Origin: Bacillota bacterium
GTDB lineage: Bacteria > Sysuimicrobiota > Sysuimicrobiia > Sysuimicrobiales > Segetimicrobiaceae
Direction of reading: 5' to 3'
NCBI GenBank assembly: GCA_021324255.1
Contig: JAJPJL010000119.1
Coordinates: 1-64,000 of the forward strand
DNA length: 64,000 nt
Both the position numbers and the translations under genes were made by a program. A model generated the notes under the pieces. It searched no databases and had not been told where the DNA came from. It worked only from the letters and a program-made list of their open reading frames with translations. Positions within the stretch are counted from its first letter, which is position 1, and each line of letters opens with the position of its first letter. This document shows positions 63,637-64,000 of this stretch, piece after piece.

Positions 63637-64000
63637 ATCTGTGATGGCGCGCGGATGCGCCTGCGGCCGCTGCGCAACGGTCGCGCCCGGCGGGTAGTGC
63701 GCCTCGCGGCCGCACGAGCACGCGCCGAAAGCCGTCCTGCGCGGCGACAACCGGAAACAGCGCCCGGGCGCAGGCCGCGACCCGCGGCAGCCGATCGAAC
63801 GTGCCGCGCCAGATCACGACCGCGCGCACGTTCGGGCGTTCGAGCGCCGATTCCACGGAGGCTTCGGTGAGGTTCCCCGATGCCACGCGCACCAGCGACG
63901 TGTCGATGACGGCGGCGGGCACGAGACGGCCCGCCAGAAACGGGACCAGCGGATCGTCCGTGACCACCGCCTCCGCGGGCGGTACGCTCGCGGCCACGGT
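63635..64000 (-). CDS. Membrane glycosyltransferase (GT39/ArnT-like), C-terminal part
   Basis: About 121 residues are visible, open to the right edge. VPPAEAVVTDDPLVPFLAGRLVPAAVIDTSLVRVASGNLT matches the soluble C-terminal portion of dolichyl/undecaprenyl-phosphate-mannose or arabinose transferases, after their many membrane helices. These enzymes move sugars from lipid carriers outside the membrane. The conserved start and membrane part lie outside the window, so assignment rests on this tail. Confidence 0.6.
   Translation of the reverse strand, partial: TVAASVPPAEAVVTDDPLVPFLAGRLVPAAVIDTSLVRVASGNLTEASVESALERPNVRAVVIWRGTFDRLPRVAACARALFPVVAAQDGFRRVLVRPRGALPAGRDRCAAAAGASARHHR

Overview
The window is GC-rich chromosomal DNA from a bacterium whose backbone gene order matches the Bacillus/Clostridium-type arrangement: efp, rpsO-pnp, an M16 peptidase, dapB-asd-dapA, RNase J, FtsK/SpoIIIE, a RodZ-like protein, cinA, thpR, recA-recX, rny, ymdB and spoVS. 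HutP, SpoVS, YqeG, a DUF1292 protein and a Gram-positive-type SOS box point the same way. The very high GC content, frequent GTG starts, ThyX instead of ThyA, and an RND pump suggest a high-GC, Firmicutes-related (Terrabacteria) lineage, probably uncultured. The sequence alone does not fix the phylum.

Layout. 1-579 is the end of a Gly/Asn-repeat protein. 906-13000 holds housekeeping genes for regulation, translation, RNA decay and lysine/diaminopimelate synthesis. 13095-18757 holds FtsK, a RodZ-like protein, CinA and ThpR. 18880-27210 is DNA repair: recA under a LexA-type operator, recX, a UvrD helicase fused to a RecB-like Fe-S nuclease, and a YhaO/YhaN (SbcD/SbcC-like) pair, mostly overlapping end to start. 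An SCO copper chaperone lies on the opposite strand. 28302-31997 is rny (broken by an in-frame amber codon), ymdB, spoVS and a PHP phosphoesterase. 32305-37542 is a selenocysteine locus (zinc-ribbon protein, selA, selB, tRNA-Sec) that encloses a two-subunit sulfopyruvate decarboxylase-like enzyme.

37543-40730, just after tRNA-Sec, has lower GC and looks like acquired accessory DNA: a multi-pass membrane protein, a secreted trypsin-like protease with a duplicated C-terminal module, and a small Trp/Tyr/Arg-rich secreted protein. From 40732 on are scattered metabolic and transport modules: MscS; hutP-hutH with a terminator between them that looks HutP-controlled; a ribose-type ABC transporter; a ZIP transporter; an EmrB-type MFS pump beside a symporter remnant; thyX; a class III aminotransferase; fumarase; a CoA-transferase with an ECF S component; a PPOX protein; and a MerR-controlled RND efflux operon ending in an OppD-like ATPase. 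A CDGSH protein and a partial membrane glycosyltransferase close the window.

Points that stand out: the amber codon inside rny; a repeat of about 190 bp, 86% identical without gaps over its 104-nt core, found upstream of both the selA cluster and the ABC transporter; two genes that seem to need CTG starts; a uracil-DNA glycosylase with Asp in place of one Fe-S cysteine; a perfect SOS-box match in the low-GC island; and the protease with a duplicated tail.
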